Origin: Nitrospira sp.
Lineage (GTDB): Bacteria; Nitrospirota; Nitrospiria; Nitrospirales; Nitrospiraceae
Length of the DNA: 38,089 nucleotides
Direction: 5' to 3'
NCBI GenBank assembly: GCA_029240595.1
Contig: JARDZZ010000005.1
Location: forward strand, 1-38,089
Part shown: one piece after another, positions 6,928-15,781 of the stretch
Layout: each line of letters opens with the position of its first letter
How positions within the stretch are numbered: position 1 is the first letter of the stretch
Notes under the pieces: model-generated
The model's database searches: none
What the model was told of the DNA's origin: nothing
Seen by the model: only the letters and a program-made list of their open reading frames with translations
Program-made: the position numbers and the translations under genes

Positions 6928-9159
6928 TCAGGATAGGCCGTTGAGCCGTACGTACTCCCGGTAACTGCGCAACACCCGTTTTACATACTGTCTGGTTTCC
7001 TGATACGGAATCAGCTCGACGAACTCGTCCTGGTTGTGACCGCGGTATTGCGCAATCCAGTTGCCGACCGCCAATGGACCCGCATTATACGAGGCCACGG
7101 TGTAGACGAGGTTTCCGGAAAACTGTTCCAGCAATTGCTCGACGTAGCGAACGCCGATACGAATATTGGTTTCTTGATCAAACAGGTCTTCACGCCCGAC
7201 GGCGGGAAGCCCCACTCGCTGGGCGACGTTATTCGCCGTGGCCGGCATGACTTGCATTAAGCCGATGGCGCCCACTCGCGAAACCGCCTTCACATCGTAT
7301 TGGCTTTCTTCACGGATGATGGCGGCAATCAGATAGGGGTCGACGCCTTTTGCGGCCTGTAATTTAATGGTGGGCAGCAGGCCGGTCGGATAGGCCACAT
7401 TCCAGAGTGAGGGAGCAAACGCGCCGCCAGTCCGCTCCAATTGATCGCGGAATCGGGCGCGGGCGAGTCGCAGGGCCTGGTGATAGGCACCGACCTCGTT
7501 CAACATGGTAGAGAGTGCGATCAAGACATCAGGATCGCGGCTATATCGATCGGTCAAGACGGCGACTTCATGAGCGGCATCCGCATCCAGTCCCAACGTC
7601 TTGAGTTCAATCGCCCGACGGTAGGCCGTGTGCTGTTCGATGTCGGCTCGTGTCACCGGGGGCCGGGCCGGATCACCGGTCTTGGCGGTGTCGGAAGAAA
7701 GCACCAGCGTTTCGATGGGGGCATCAGCAATAGGAGCGATGTTCAGCCGTTCTCTCGCCAATTGACAATAGTACGTGAACGGGTGCCGCTGACAGAGCTT
7801 GCGGTAGAAGTCCTGCGCTTCCAGTGGCTGATTGTTTAGTTCACCGGCTCGTCCTATCCAATAGAGCGCTTGGGGTGCGAATTCACTGTCATGTTGCTCG
7901 GCGAGCGCCCGTAAGCTCTCCCCCGCCTCGCGATATCGAGCGGTGCGATAATAGACCCACCCGACGCGCCATTGGCCCTCGGCCCGCTGGGCGGTGGGTT
8001 CGCCATGGTGTGCAACATGCACATATTTAGCAATCGCGTCGTCGAACTGCTTTTGATCTTCCAGCCACATGCCGGCAAATAACGTGATCTGGCCCTTTTG
8101 TTCGGCGGAGAGAGAGGATGAGGATATGGCCCGGGCCGCTTCCAAAAGCTTATCGCCTTGTCCTTGCCGCAAATAGACGCGCGCCAGCCACACCGCTGCC
8201 TCGCGCGACTCTGGTCCTCCCTCTTTTGTCAAGCCGCGGAACGTTTCACGCGCGTGATCGTAGAGCTTGAGTCGCACTTGTGCGATTCCCAACTTCAACT
8301 TGGCCTCGGCTCGTCGAGGCGAGTGCGGATCGGCCAAGAGAAATTTTTTCAGCTCTTCGATCGCCTCGGCGTGAAACGCCTGTCCCAAGAAGGCCTGGGC
8401 TCTGTTCAGCCGATCGACGGGCTGCACGGTCCACGTGTCACCGCCAAGATTCGACGTCAATAAGGTTTCCGCTTCCTTGGCTTCACGGGTGTAGGGAAAC
8501 CGAACCCATACCTGCTGCAGCAGCTCGCGCCCTTCGACGACATTGTTGTCCCGCAGGCGGCACGCGCCCCGTCGCAGATACGCCTGGGGTGCGCTGGCAT
8601 CCTTGTCGTTCATCACGACGGCTCTGCCGAACCAGGCGGTCGATTCGGCGCAAGCGGCCGCCTGATACCAGGCCTCACCCGTCTTATAGGCCGCCTTGCC
8701 CAGTATGTTGGAATCGGGCACTGCCATTGGAATGCTTTCCAACAACACCGCCGCCTCTTTGGCTTGTCCAAGATTCAACTGGGATTCAGCGATCCACACG
8801 CGGATGTAGTCATCCAGGACAGGAAAATCCCGCTGCGCACCGCGAAGAAATTGCATGGCTGAAGCGGGGTCACGCTCGATCAACAACACGCCCGACAGAA
8901 GCCCCGCCCGTTTCCCCCACAGGGTGCCAGAAAACCGATCCGCCAACTGTTGAAGCCGCTCGAGCTTGAGCGTGAGAACCTGTTCCTTGTTCATGACTTT
9001 CCCGAGCCGTTCTTTGGGGAATGCCGCTGCCTGAAAACACAGCTCAGGCTGCTCACAGGGGTCCGATTCACCTGGAAGAGCAGCCGAGCCGGCCGCTCCG
9101 TTAATCAGGAGCAGGAGGGCGCACGCACAGCACCTGACCAAAACAGCAACCACGACCAC
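6928..9159 (-). CDS. Soluble lytic murein transglycosylase (Slt type) with TPR-like repeats
   Basis: The 743-residue exported protein begins with a signal peptide (VLVRCCACALLLLINGAAGS). Residues about 60-560 are helical TPR-like repeats resembling the Slt70 superhelix. The C-terminal SLT domain contains the catalytic Glu in IIREESQYDVKAVSR, then GAIGLMQVMPATANNVAQRV and VASYNAGPLAVGNWI. It cleaves the MurNAc-GlcNAc bond in peptidoglycan, forming 1,6-anhydro ends, in the periplasm. The start is the GTG at 9159, preceded by a GAGGTG-like site; a GTG six bases downstream is also possible. Spacing of 74 bp to the zapB-like gene suggests a separate unit. The upstream region is shared with divergent rlmN. 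Confidence 0.93.
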   Translation of the reverse strand: MVVVAVLVRCCACALLLLINGAAGSAALPGESDPCEQPELCFQAAAFPKERLGKVMNKEQVLTLKLERLQQLADRFSGTLWGKRAGLLSGVLLIERDPASAMQFLRGAQRDFPVLDDYIRVWIAESQLNLGQAKEAAVLLESIPMAVPDSNILGKAAYKTGEAWYQAAACAESTAWFGRAVVMNDKDASAPQAYLRRGACRLRDNNVVEGRELLQQVWVRFPYTREAKEAETLLTSNLGGDTWTVQPVDRLNRAQAFLGQAFHAEAIEELKKFLLADPHSPRRAEAKLKLGIAQVRLKLYDHARETFRGLTKEGGPESREAAVWLARVYLRQGQGDKLLEAARAISSSSLSAEQKGQITLFAGMWLEDQKQFDDAIAKYVHVAHHGEPTAQRAEGQWRVGWVYYRTARYREAGESLRALAEQHDSEFAPQALYWIGRAGELNNQPLEAQDFYRKLCQRHPFTYYCQLARERLNIAPIADAPIETLVLSSDTAKTGDPARPPVTRADIEQHTAYRRAIELKTLGLDADAAHEVAVLTDRYSRDPDVLIALSTMLNEVGAYHQALRLARARFRDQLERTGGAFAPSLWNVAYPTGLLPTIKLQAAKGVDPYLIAAIIREESQYDVKAVSRVGAIGLMQVMPATANNVAQRVGLPAVGREDLFDQETNIRIGVRYVEQLLEQFSGNLVYTVASYNAGPLAVGNWIAQYRGHNQDEFVELIPYQETRQYVKRVLRSYREYVRLNGLS

Positions 9160-9274
9160 CTCATCACCAAGCCTGATGGCCCTACCATATATAACAGTGT
9201 CCTTCGATCCATGCCAGCAGAAGACATCCTGCGGATTGGTTGTTCAACTTTTTCTGCGTGTGTTAGGCTGCCCC

Positions 9275-10372
9275 ATGCGTGGCGTGAAGACGATGGCCCC
9301 ACCGACGACAATGAATCTGCTTACTCTCGACGAGTCCGAGACAGCTGCGCTCGTTGAGCGCCTGGGCTGGCCTGCCTATCGCACCGGCCAGATTCTTCGC
9401 TGGCTCTACCAACGGCGGGCACGGACGATCAGTCAAATGACCGACCTCAGTCAAGCGGACCGGGCGACGCTGGAACGCGAAGCGAGGATCGGACGATCGC
9501 TTGGATGCACGGTGTTCCGATCAGCAGATGGCACCAGAAAACTGATCTTGAAGCTGGAAGACGAACTCGAGGTGGAAGCTGTTCTGATCCCCGACGACGA
9601 GCGGCTGACGCTCTGTGTGTCCACGCAGGTTGGCTGCACCTTGGACTGCGGCTTCTGCCTGACGGGCACAATGGGGCTGAAGCGCAATCTGAGGGCGCAT
9701 GAGATCATTGAACAAGTTTTGACGGCTCACGATCACTTGGATCCCGGGGAACGCCTTTCGAACATGGTGTTCATGGGAATGGGTGAACCGTTGGCAAATC
9801 TCGCGGCGCTGTCCGAGGCGGTGTGCCGGCTGACGAATCCGAAATGGGGACTCGGCTGGTCGCCGCGGCGGATCACCGTCTCGACGGCGGGATTCGCCTC
9901 TAAATTACACCAAGTGGCCGCGCTTGGTGTGAATCTGGCGGTTTCGTTGAACGCCACGACCGAAGAGCAGCGCGCTCGGCTGATGCCGGCGGTTCATGGT
10001 ATCGCCTCACTCAAAACGCTGCTCTCTGCCTGCCGCCGTTATCCATTGCCTCGCCACCGACGGTTGACCTTCGAGTACGTGCTGCTGGCGGGCATTAATG
10101 ACGGAGAAGCCGATGCGAAGCGGCTGGTCACCTTGATCAAGGGCATCAACTGCAAGGTCAACCTCATTCCATTCAATCCATTTCCCGGCAGTCCGTTTCG
10201 TCGTCCCTCCGACCGACACATCCTCACGTTCCAATCAATTGTGCGACAGGCCGGCATGGACGTGTTCATTCGGAAAAGCCGGGGCCGGGATGTCCTGGGT
10301 GCATGCGGTCAACTGGGAAATCTCCCTCCGTCGTACGAACGAACCTTGACACAAATTGAATCTCATTGTTAG
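9275..10372 (+). CDS. rlmN: Dual-specificity RNA methyltransferase RlmN
   Basis: A radical-SAM enzyme that methylates C2 of an adenosine in 23S rRNA and in some tRNAs. The [4Fe-4S]-binding C-x3-C-x2-C is in STQVGCTLDCGFCLTG; the mechanism-based Cys near the C-terminus is in RDVLGACGQLG, and FMGMGEPLAN and VSLNATTEEQRARLMP are typical RlmN segments. The start is uncertain among ATGs at 9275, 9293 and 9311; all precede the conserved NLLTLDESE start region, and the longer reading from 9176 has no family support. With 9275 the length is 365 residues, within the family range. The stop is 30 bp from the next ATG. Confidence 0.94.
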   Translation: MRGVKTMAPPTTMNLLTLDESETAALVERLGWPAYRTGQILRWLYQRRARTISQMTDLSQADRATLEREARIGRSLGCTVFRSADGTRKLILKLEDELEVEAVLIPDDERLTLCVSTQVGCTLDCGFCLTGTMGLKRNLRAHEIIEQVLTAHDHLDPGERLSNMVFMGMGEPLANLAALSEAVCRLTNPKWGLGWSPRRITVSTAGFASKLHQVAALGVNLAVSLNATTEEQRARLMPAVHGIASLKTLLSACRRYPLPRHRRLTFEYVLLAGINDGEADAKRLVTLIKGINCKVNLIPFNPFPGSPFRRPSDRHILTFQSIVRQAGMDVFIRKSRGRDVLGACGQLGNLPPSYERTLTQIESHC

Positions 10373-10402
10373 CATGCATTGTTCCGTTTCTCACCACCGA
10401 CC

Positions 10403-11776
10403 ATGATCAGGCTGCGCTTCCCGCACATTCCCTTTTGGTTGCTCACCATCAGCGTTCTCGCAGTTTCCGTTCAAGCCGCCGCCGCAGAACCGCATGAGTC
10501 CCTCCTTTCGAACGGCATGAAAGTGCTGCTCGTCGAAATGCCCAAAGCTCCCGTCGCGACGGTTCAGGTTTGGTACAAGGTCGGGTCGCGCAATGAAGTG
10601 ATGGGGCGAGCCGGCCTCTCGCACATGCTCGAACACATGATGTTCAAAGGCACAGCGAAATATCCGAAAGGTTCATTCTCGCGTCTAATCCGCAAAAACG
10701 GGGGCATGGACAACGCATTCACCAGTCAGGATTTTACGGCCTATTTTGAGAATCTCGCTGCCGATCGCGTGCAGCTCGCCTTGGAAATGGAGGCCGACAG
10801 GATGCAAGGCCTCATTTTGGATCAGAATGAGCTCAAAACCGAGCGCGAAGTCGTCAAGGAAGAGCGTCGCCTGAGGACAGAAGACGATCCGCAGGGCGCG
10901 CTGGTCGAGGCGCTGTTTGCGCAGGCCTATCTCAGCCATCCCTACCACTGGCCCGTGATCGGCTGGTTCGGCGACTTGGACGCCATGACGCTCGACGATT
11001 TGCAGCGGCACTATGACACATACTACTCTCCAAACAATGCCACGCTGATTGTCGTCGGCGACATCAAAGCCGAGCAATTGCTGCCGACGATCAAACACCT
11101 ATTCGAGCCCATCCCCCGTGGCCCTGAGCCCAAACCGGTTGCGACCATGGAAGCCGAGCAGAAAGGCGAGCGCCGCTTTCTCCTCAAGCGTGAAGCACAA
11201 GTGCCGTTTGTGATGATGGGGTATCGCGTCCCCAACTACACCAGCGAGGACTCCTATGCGTTGGACGTCCTGGAATCGATTCTCTCGCACGGAAAGAGTT
11301 CGCGGCTGTATCAGAGCCTGGTATACGACCAGAAACTTTCGCTGGCCGTCGGGGCAGAGTACGGGTTGATGCAGACGGATCCCGGTCTCTTCTATTTCTA
11401 CGCGCTCGTGAGTCCGGGACAAAAGGTGGAGGTCGTCGAGGAGGCGCTGCACAAGGAGATCAAACGGCTGCAGTCTGAGGCTCCGACTGAGCAGGAATTG
11501 CAACGCGCGAAGAACCAAGTGGAAGCGGCCAGGATCTTTGAGCAGGACTCCAACTTCCGGCATGCCATGTTGCTCGGTCAGGCAGAGTCCGTCGGAGCAG
11601 GCTGGCGCAAGGTGGATCAGTTTCTAGAACGGATCCGAGCGGTCACAGCCAAGGATGTGCAGCGCGTCGCCGGACAGTATCTGCTCGAGGACTCCCGGAC
11701 GGTTGGCAGCTTGATTCCAGTCACACCCAAACCGGCCGAGCCGCCGACTGCCTCAGTCCAGCAGGGAAAGCCGTGA
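10403..11776 (+). CDS. M16 family zinc peptidase, catalytic partner
   Basis: The 457-residue protein (from the ATG at 10403) has a signal peptide (about residues 1-27, ending QAAAAEP). It carries the inverted zinc motif H-x-x-E-H in SHMLEHMMFKGTAKYP, with the further Glu ligand in the helix LKTEREVVKEERRL about 75 residues later. It is therefore the active member of an M16B pair, an envelope metallopeptidase with two M16 half-barrels (about 30-200 and 205-400). The next gene starts within its stop codon region (4-bp GTGA overlap) and lacks the motif, so a heterodimer is likely. A TTG at 10379 would extend the N-terminus by eight residues; neither start has a clear ribosome-binding site. Confidence 0.93.
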   Translation: MIRLRFPHIPFWLLTISVLAVSVQAAAAEPHESLLSNGMKVLLVEMPKAPVATVQVWYKVGSRNEVMGRAGLSHMLEHMMFKGTAKYPKGSFSRLIRKNGGMDNAFTSQDFTAYFENLAADRVQLALEMEADRMQGLILDQNELKTEREVVKEERRLRTEDDPQGALVEALFAQAYLSHPYHWPVIGWFGDLDAMTLDDLQRHYDTYYSPNNATLIVVGDIKAEQLLPTIKHLFEPIPRGPEPKPVATMEAEQKGERRFLLKREAQVPFVMMGYRVPNYTSEDSYALDVLESILSHGKSSRLYQSLVYDQKLSLAVGAEYGLMQTDPGLFYFYALVSPGQKVEVVEEALHKEIKRLQSEAPTEQELQRAKNQVEAARIFEQDSNFRHAMLLGQAESVGAGWRKVDQFLERIRAVTAKDVQRVAGQYLLEDSRTVGSLIPVTPKPAEPPTASVQQGKP

Positions 11777-13146
11777 TCAGGACACGCCTGCACCCGATGC
11801 TTCGCCGTGGGCTGCAATGGTGCCTTGGGACATCGGTATTAACTCTCGTCTTCGCGACGTTCCCGGTCTCACCGTCCGGCGCTGCCGAAATCGTTCCCAC
11901 AAAATTCGTCGCACCGAATGGCTTGACTGTCGTGGTATTGGAACAGCATTTCCTGCCCATCGTTGAAGTTCATGCATTGGTGAAAAGCGGATCGGCGCAG
12001 GACCCTCCCGAGAAAGCGGGCTTGGCCAATCTGGTGGCCAGTTTGCTTGATGAAGGCACGACCAGCCGCACCTCCAAGCAGCTTGCGGAGCAGATCGACT
12101 TTGTCGGCGGTGCGTTGGAGGTCAAGGCCGCTGAAGACTTTACGACCGCCTCCGTCCGAGTGCTGAAAAAAGATGTGGAGCTGGGATTCACATTGCTGGC
12201 CGATATTTTACAACACCCGGCATTTCTCAAGCCTGAGTTTGAACGCATCCGTTCACAGATTTTGGGCGAAATGGCGAGCGACAATGACGATCCTGGCCAC
12301 GTCGCAATGAAAGCCTTCAATCAACTGGTCTTTCATGGCCACCCCTATCGCTGGCCACTCAACGGAACCGAGGAGTCGCTGAACAAGATTACCCATGCCG
12401 ACGTCGTGGGATTCTACGCGCGTGAATACGCTCCAAGTCAGATGATTCTCACGATCGTGGGCGACGTGACGGCGGAACAGGTCACGGCATTCGTGCAGAC
12501 GCATTTCGGAGGGTGGAAAAAGGCCTCACAGCCCCCACGAAGCGCGAAGAGCGCTCCGCCGATCGAGAAAAAGACCGTGCAGCTGATTGAAAAGGACCTG
12601 ACTCAATCGAACGTCATTCTCGGCCATGGCGGGATCAGCCGGACGAATCCCGATTTTTATGCCGTAACGGTGATGAACTATATCCTGGGCGCCGGCGGGT
12701 TCTCCTCTCGGTTGATGGATTCCATACGGGACAAGCAAGGGCTGGTGTACGGCATCATGAGTCATTTCGATGCGCGGCTGATGCCCGGCTCCTTTTGGGT
12801 CAATTTTCAAACGCGCACTGAAGCCACAAACCAGGCGATCCAGGGGGTGCTTGCTGAAATGAAGAGTATCCGCGAAGCCCCGGTAACCGATCAGGAGCTC
12901 TCCGAGGCGAAATCCTTTTTGATCGGCAGCTTTCCACTGCGACTTGACTCCACGGCAAAGCTCGCCCAAGTATTGGCTCAAGTAGAATTTTACGGCCTGG
13001 GTTTTGAGTATTTCTCGCAATATCCTAAATGGATCGAGCGCGTGACGAAGGAAGACGTCCAACGGGTGGCGAAGCAGTACCTCTACCCCCAACGCTATGC
13101 GCTCGTGGTGGTCGGCAACGTGGCAAAGGCCAAGCTGAAGCAGTGA
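11773..13146 (+). CDS. M16 family peptidase-like protein, non-catalytic partner
   Basis: The 457-residue protein has a signal peptide (about residues 1-36, ending SPSGAAE) and an M16 fold. At the position of the zinc motif it reads AGLANLVASLLDEGTTSRT, so both His ligands are missing. The C-terminal half keeps the substrate-side features of M16 partner subunits, with GGFSSRLMDSIRDKQGLVYG and an R/Y-like segment (NFQTRTEAT). It starts with a GTG overlapping the previous stop. In mitochondrial processing peptidase and several bacterial pairs the inactive subunit helps bind substrate; the same is inferred here. Substrates are unknown. Confidence 0.92.
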   Translation: MIRTRLHPMLRRGLQWCLGTSVLTLVFATFPVSPSGAAEIVPTKFVAPNGLTVVVLEQHFLPIVEVHALVKSGSAQDPPEKAGLANLVASLLDEGTTSRTSKQLAEQIDFVGGALEVKAAEDFTTASVRVLKKDVELGFTLLADILQHPAFLKPEFERIRSQILGEMASDNDDPGHVAMKAFNQLVFHGHPYRWPLNGTEESLNKITHADVVGFYAREYAPSQMILTIVGDVTAEQVTAFVQTHFGGWKKASQPPRSAKSAPPIEKKTVQLIEKDLTQSNVILGHGGISRTNPDFYAVTVMNYILGAGGFSSRLMDSIRDKQGLVYGIMSHFDARLMPGSFWVNFQTRTEATNQAIQGVLAEMKSIREAPVTDQELSEAKSFLIGSFPLRLDSTAKLAQVLAQVEFYGLGFEYFSQYPKWIERVTKEDVQRVAKQYLYPQRYALVVVGNVAKAKLKQ

Positions 13147-13157
13147 AGGAACGCTCC

Positions 13158-13967
13158 ATGACCATGGACGCCTTAACCGATAAAGTTGAACGCCTCCGCC
13201 ACCTTGTCGCCGACATGCAGTCCGCCCTCATCGCCTTTTCCGGCGGCATCGACAGCACCCTTGTACTGAAAATCGCGCATGACGAACTGGGAGCACGCGC
13301 AGTCGGAGTCACGGCCGTCTCGCCGACCTATCCAGCCGCTGAGTTGGATGCCGCCACGCGTACCGCCCAAGAAATTGGCGCCGAGCATGCCATCGTCCAG
13401 ACGGATCAGTTGACGATTCCGGCCTTCGTACAAAACGATGGCGCACGCTGCTTTCATTGCAAGACCGATTTATATCAACTGATGGAGCGACTCCGGATCG
13501 CCCGCTCCATGCAGTGGGTGCTCGACGGAACCAACCTCGACGATTTGGGGGACGATCGCCCGGGCATTAAGGCAGCCCGGGAATGGAACGTGCGGAGCCC
13601 GCTCGTTGAAGCCGCCCTGACCAAAGCGGACGTCCGTGCGGCGGCGCATGAACTTGGTCTATCAAGCTGGGACAAGCCGGCCGCGGCCTGTCTGTCGTCG
13701 CGCATCCCACGAGGCATCCCCATCACGATGGAGAAACTGCGACGAGTCGAGGCAGCCGAAGCCGTCTTGCAGGAAGAAGGATTCAGCCACTTTCGGGTCA
13801 GGGACCATGGCGACATTGCTCGAATCGAAATGGCACCCGAGGAGTTCGCACGACTCAATCAGCCCGGCCGACGCTTAACAGTCAGTACCCGCCTGCGAGA
13901 GATCGGCTTTCGCTTCGTTTGTGTGGATTTGGAAGGATATCGACCCGGCGGGATCAGCTTGGCCTAG
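13158..13967 (+). CDS. larE: LarE family ATP-dependent sulfur transferase, three-cysteine type
   Basis: The 269-residue PP-loop protein has the ATP pyrophosphatase motif SGGIDSTLVLK near residue 28 and the LarE motif AAACLSSRIPRG near 175-186 with the sulfur-handling Cys178. LarE adenylates and thiolates a nicotinate-derived carboxylate to build the nickel-pincer cofactor of lactate racemase and related enzymes. This copy also has Cys98 and Cys101 in RCFHCKTDLY, absent from the Lactobacillus plantarum enzyme, giving three Cys that could hold an iron-sulfur cluster. The ATG at 13158 follows AAGGA by a few bases; a longer reading from 13029 overlaps the M16 gene and is rejected. No larA, larB or larC lies in the window. 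Confidence 0.88.
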   Translation: MTMDALTDKVERLRHLVADMQSALIAFSGGIDSTLVLKIAHDELGARAVGVTAVSPTYPAAELDAATRTAQEIGAEHAIVQTDQLTIPAFVQNDGARCFHCKTDLYQLMERLRIARSMQWVLDGTNLDDLGDDRPGIKAAREWNVRSPLVEAALTKADVRAAAHELGLSSWDKPAAACLSSRIPRGIPITMEKLRRVEAAEAVLQEEGFSHFRVRDHGDIARIEMAPEEFARLNQPGRRLTVSTRLREIGFRFVCVDLEGYRPGGISLA

Positions 13968-14036
13968 CGCCAAGAACATGGTTACACCACTTTCTGCCTC
14001 TAGGGAACGCGCGCCGGAGTTTTTGTGTCTGCCTGA

Positions 14037-14540
14037 TTAGTGCGACGACCTTGAAAGTGCGTCGAGCGCTTCGTCGGCCAAGCGTCGATGATCCGCGTCG
14101 GTCAGACTCCGCTGGACCACTTTTTCGGCGACCATGAGGGCAAGGTCGGTCGTCTGCGTGCGGATCTCCTGAATCGCCTTTCGGCGTTCATGGTCGATTT
14201 CGCGAGTCGCATCGCCTTTGATCCGCTCCGCCTCGGCCGTCAACCGCTGCTCATTTTCTTCCATGAGCCGCTGCGTCCGCTCCTTCGCCGCCGCCAGAAT
14301 TCCTTCGGCTTCCTTCGACGCCCCCGCGAGCCTCGTTTCGTATTCTTTTAGCCTGCGCTCCGCTTCCACGCGATGAGCTTCCGCTTCGTCCAGGCTGTTC
14401 TTGATTTTCTTCTCTCGCTCCTCAAGAACGCTTAAAATTCCGGGAAAGGCAAACTTATAGAGGACGAACAAGAGAATCGCGAACGACACCACTTCCCAAA
14501 AAATCAGGGAAGAGAAAAAATGCGATTCAAATTGCGGCAT
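14037..14540 (-). CDS. atpF: ATP synthase F0 subunit b
   Basis: The 167-residue protein has one N-terminal membrane helix (about residues 10-30, LIFWEVVSFAILLFVLYKFA) followed by a long charged coiled coil (EEREKKIKNSLDEAEAHRVE to about 150). This is the peripheral stalk of F-type ATP synthase, linking F0 to delta and the alpha3-beta3 head. Only one b gene is present, so it probably acts as a homodimer unless a b' gene lies elsewhere. It is the last gene of the minus-strand F0 cluster; atpH, atpA, atpG, atpD and atpC do not follow, and larE converges 69 bp away. A 152-bp structured spacer separates it from atpE. Confidence 0.95.
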   Translation of the reverse strand: MPQFESHFFSSLIFWEVVSFAILLFVLYKFAFPGILSVLEEREKKIKNSLDEAEAHRVEAERRLKEYETRLAGASKEAEGILAAAKERTQRLMEENEQRLTAEAERIKGDATREIDHERRKAIQEIRTQTTDLALMVAEKVVQRSLTDADHRRLADEALDALSRSSH

Positions 14541-14577
14541 ATCTCACGCTCACTTTGCTAAAGATTCAGTAAGACTC

Positions 14578-14680
14578 AAAACAGCTTTCCAACGACGCTG
14601 TAGTGTCGGGCGAACCAATAGGTTAGTCCGACCCGTCAGCGAGGACTGAACCTGCCAGCGAACGACGTCGGAAGCTGTTT
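14578..14680 (-). promoter_or_regulatory. Long hairpin in the atpE-atpF intercistronic spacer
   Basis: In the mRNA sense (minus strand) 14663-14680 pairs with 14579-14597: seven perfect pairs of GAAACAGC/GCTGTTTC type, then further GC-rich pairs with a bulge and two mismatches. The enclosed region contains a second hairpin at 14606-14632 (GTCGG/CCGAC outer, AACC/GGTT inner, AATA loop). The stem is not followed by a proper U-run, so it is not a plain terminator. A stem between c and b genes could lower downstream expression or protect the atpE message, matching the need for many c and few b subunits; this role is inferred. Confidence 0.55.
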
Positions 14681-14692
14681 CCTCAGCATCGG

Positions 14693-14923
14693 TTATTTGC
14701 GGAGGCCCATGATGATGAAGGCTATGACCAACCCGTATAGCGCGATGGCTTCCACCAGCGCGAATCCGATCCACATATACTTGCCGACCCGGCCTTCCGC
14801 TTCCGGCTGTCGTGCGACTGCCTCGATCATTTTTCCAAAGATATAGCCTATGCCAACGCCCGCCCCCGCAAACCCGGCGGCGGCAAGTCCCATCCCCAAA
14901 AGTGCTGCGGCTGCTGAATCCAT
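14693..14923 (-). CDS. atpE: ATP synthase F0 subunit c
   Basis: The 76-residue c-ring subunit has two membrane helices: LGMGLAAAGFAGAGVGIGYI and WIGFALVEAIALYGLVIAFI. The polar loop between contains ARQPEAEG, the conserved R-Q/N-P motif contacting the rotor stalk. The ion-carrying carboxylate is the Glu in ALVEAIALYG; the surrounding residues lack the ES/T pattern of Na+-binding rings, so H+ coupling is likely. The start is the ATG at 14923, preceded by GGAGGAG nine bases upstream; the longer reading from 14962 adds a charged leader not seen in c subunits. Downstream is the structured spacer before atpF. Confidence 0.96.
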   Translation of the reverse strand: MDSAAAALLGMGLAAAGFAGAGVGIGYIFGKMIEAVARQPEAEGRVGKYMWIGFALVEAIALYGLVIAFIIMGLRK

Positions 14924-15005
14924 CGTCTCGTACTCCTCCCTTGCTAAATACGTCCGTTGCAAACTGAGACTGCGTCGCTCCGCGCCCTTGGCGCGTCACC
15001 CCACG

Positions 15006-15755
15006 TTAGTGTGCATGCTCGTCGTGGCCATGCAAATGAAACGCATCGCCCAAATACACGCAGGTCAACACCGTGAATATGTAGGCTTGGATGAATGCGA
15101 TGCCGACTTCGAGACCGTTCATAGCGATCGTGAACGCGAAGGGCAACCATCCAATCAACACCCCTCCACTGACGGCTAATCCGAACAACACACCCAGGAT
15201 CACGTGTCCTGCCGTCATATTGGCAAACAACCGAACGGCAAGCGAGATGGGTCGAGCCAACTGGCTGATCAGTTCGATCGGGATCATCAAAGGCAGCAGC
15301 CAGCCCGGGGTACCTGGTGGCACGAGGATCCCAAAGAATTTCCCGCCATGCAACACGAAGCCCATCAGGAGGCTGAGTCCGTAGACCGTGCAGGCAAACA
15401 CTGCCGTCACGACAATCTGGCTGGTCACCGTATAGGAACCAGGAATCAATCCAATGAGGTTGCAAAACAAAATGAAAAGAAACAATGTGGCAATCAAAGG
15501 AAAGAACTTCATGCCCTCTTTTCCCATCGTGTCCAGAATTATGCCGCGAATAAAATCGACCAACATCTCGGCAAGGCTTTGCAGTTTGCCGGGCACGAGC
15601 CGGCGGGCAGACCCCGCCGTGACCATGAGGATGGAAATGAGGGCCACCACCACCCACATCATGATGACGGCTTTGTTGATGGAAATATCCAGGCCGCCAA
15701 GATTGATCGGAATATAGTTGTGCAGCTCAAACGGATGGAGAGGACTTTCTTCCAT
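15006..15755 (-). CDS. atpB: ATP synthase F0 subunit a
   Basis: The 249-residue subunit a has five or six hydrophobic segments and the conserved Arg helix in ELISQLARPISLAVRLFANM, the residue that faces the c-ring carboxylate during ion transfer. The segment GLEVGIAFIQAYIFTVLTCV is the final family helix. The C-terminus ends in a His-rich tail (FHLHGHDEHAH), a mild oddity that may simply be a lineage feature. It lies 26 bp downstream of atpZ and 82 bp upstream of atpE, so it belongs to the same minus-strand operon. Confidence 0.96.
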   Translation of the reverse strand: MEESPLHPFELHNYIPINLGGLDISINKAVIMMWVVVALISILMVTAGSARRLVPGKLQSLAEMLVDFIRGIILDTMGKEGMKFFPLIATLFLFILFCNLIGLIPGSYTVTSQIVVTAVFACTVYGLSLLMGFVLHGGKFFGILVPPGTPGWLLPLMIPIELISQLARPISLAVRLFANMTAGHVILGVLFGLAVSGGVLIGWLPFAFTIAMNGLEVGIAFIQAYIFTVLTCVYLGDAFHLHGHDEHAH

Positions 15756-15781
15756 GCACCCTTTCGCGATGCGTCAAGCGG

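Noticed and set aside
13029-13157. 43-residue N-terminal extension of LarE
   Set aside because: It lies within the M16 gene, is low complexity, and LarE proteins begin near the ATG at 13158.
14088-14351. Plus-strand open frame opposite atpF
   Set aside because: Shadow of the subunit b coiled-coil coding sequence.
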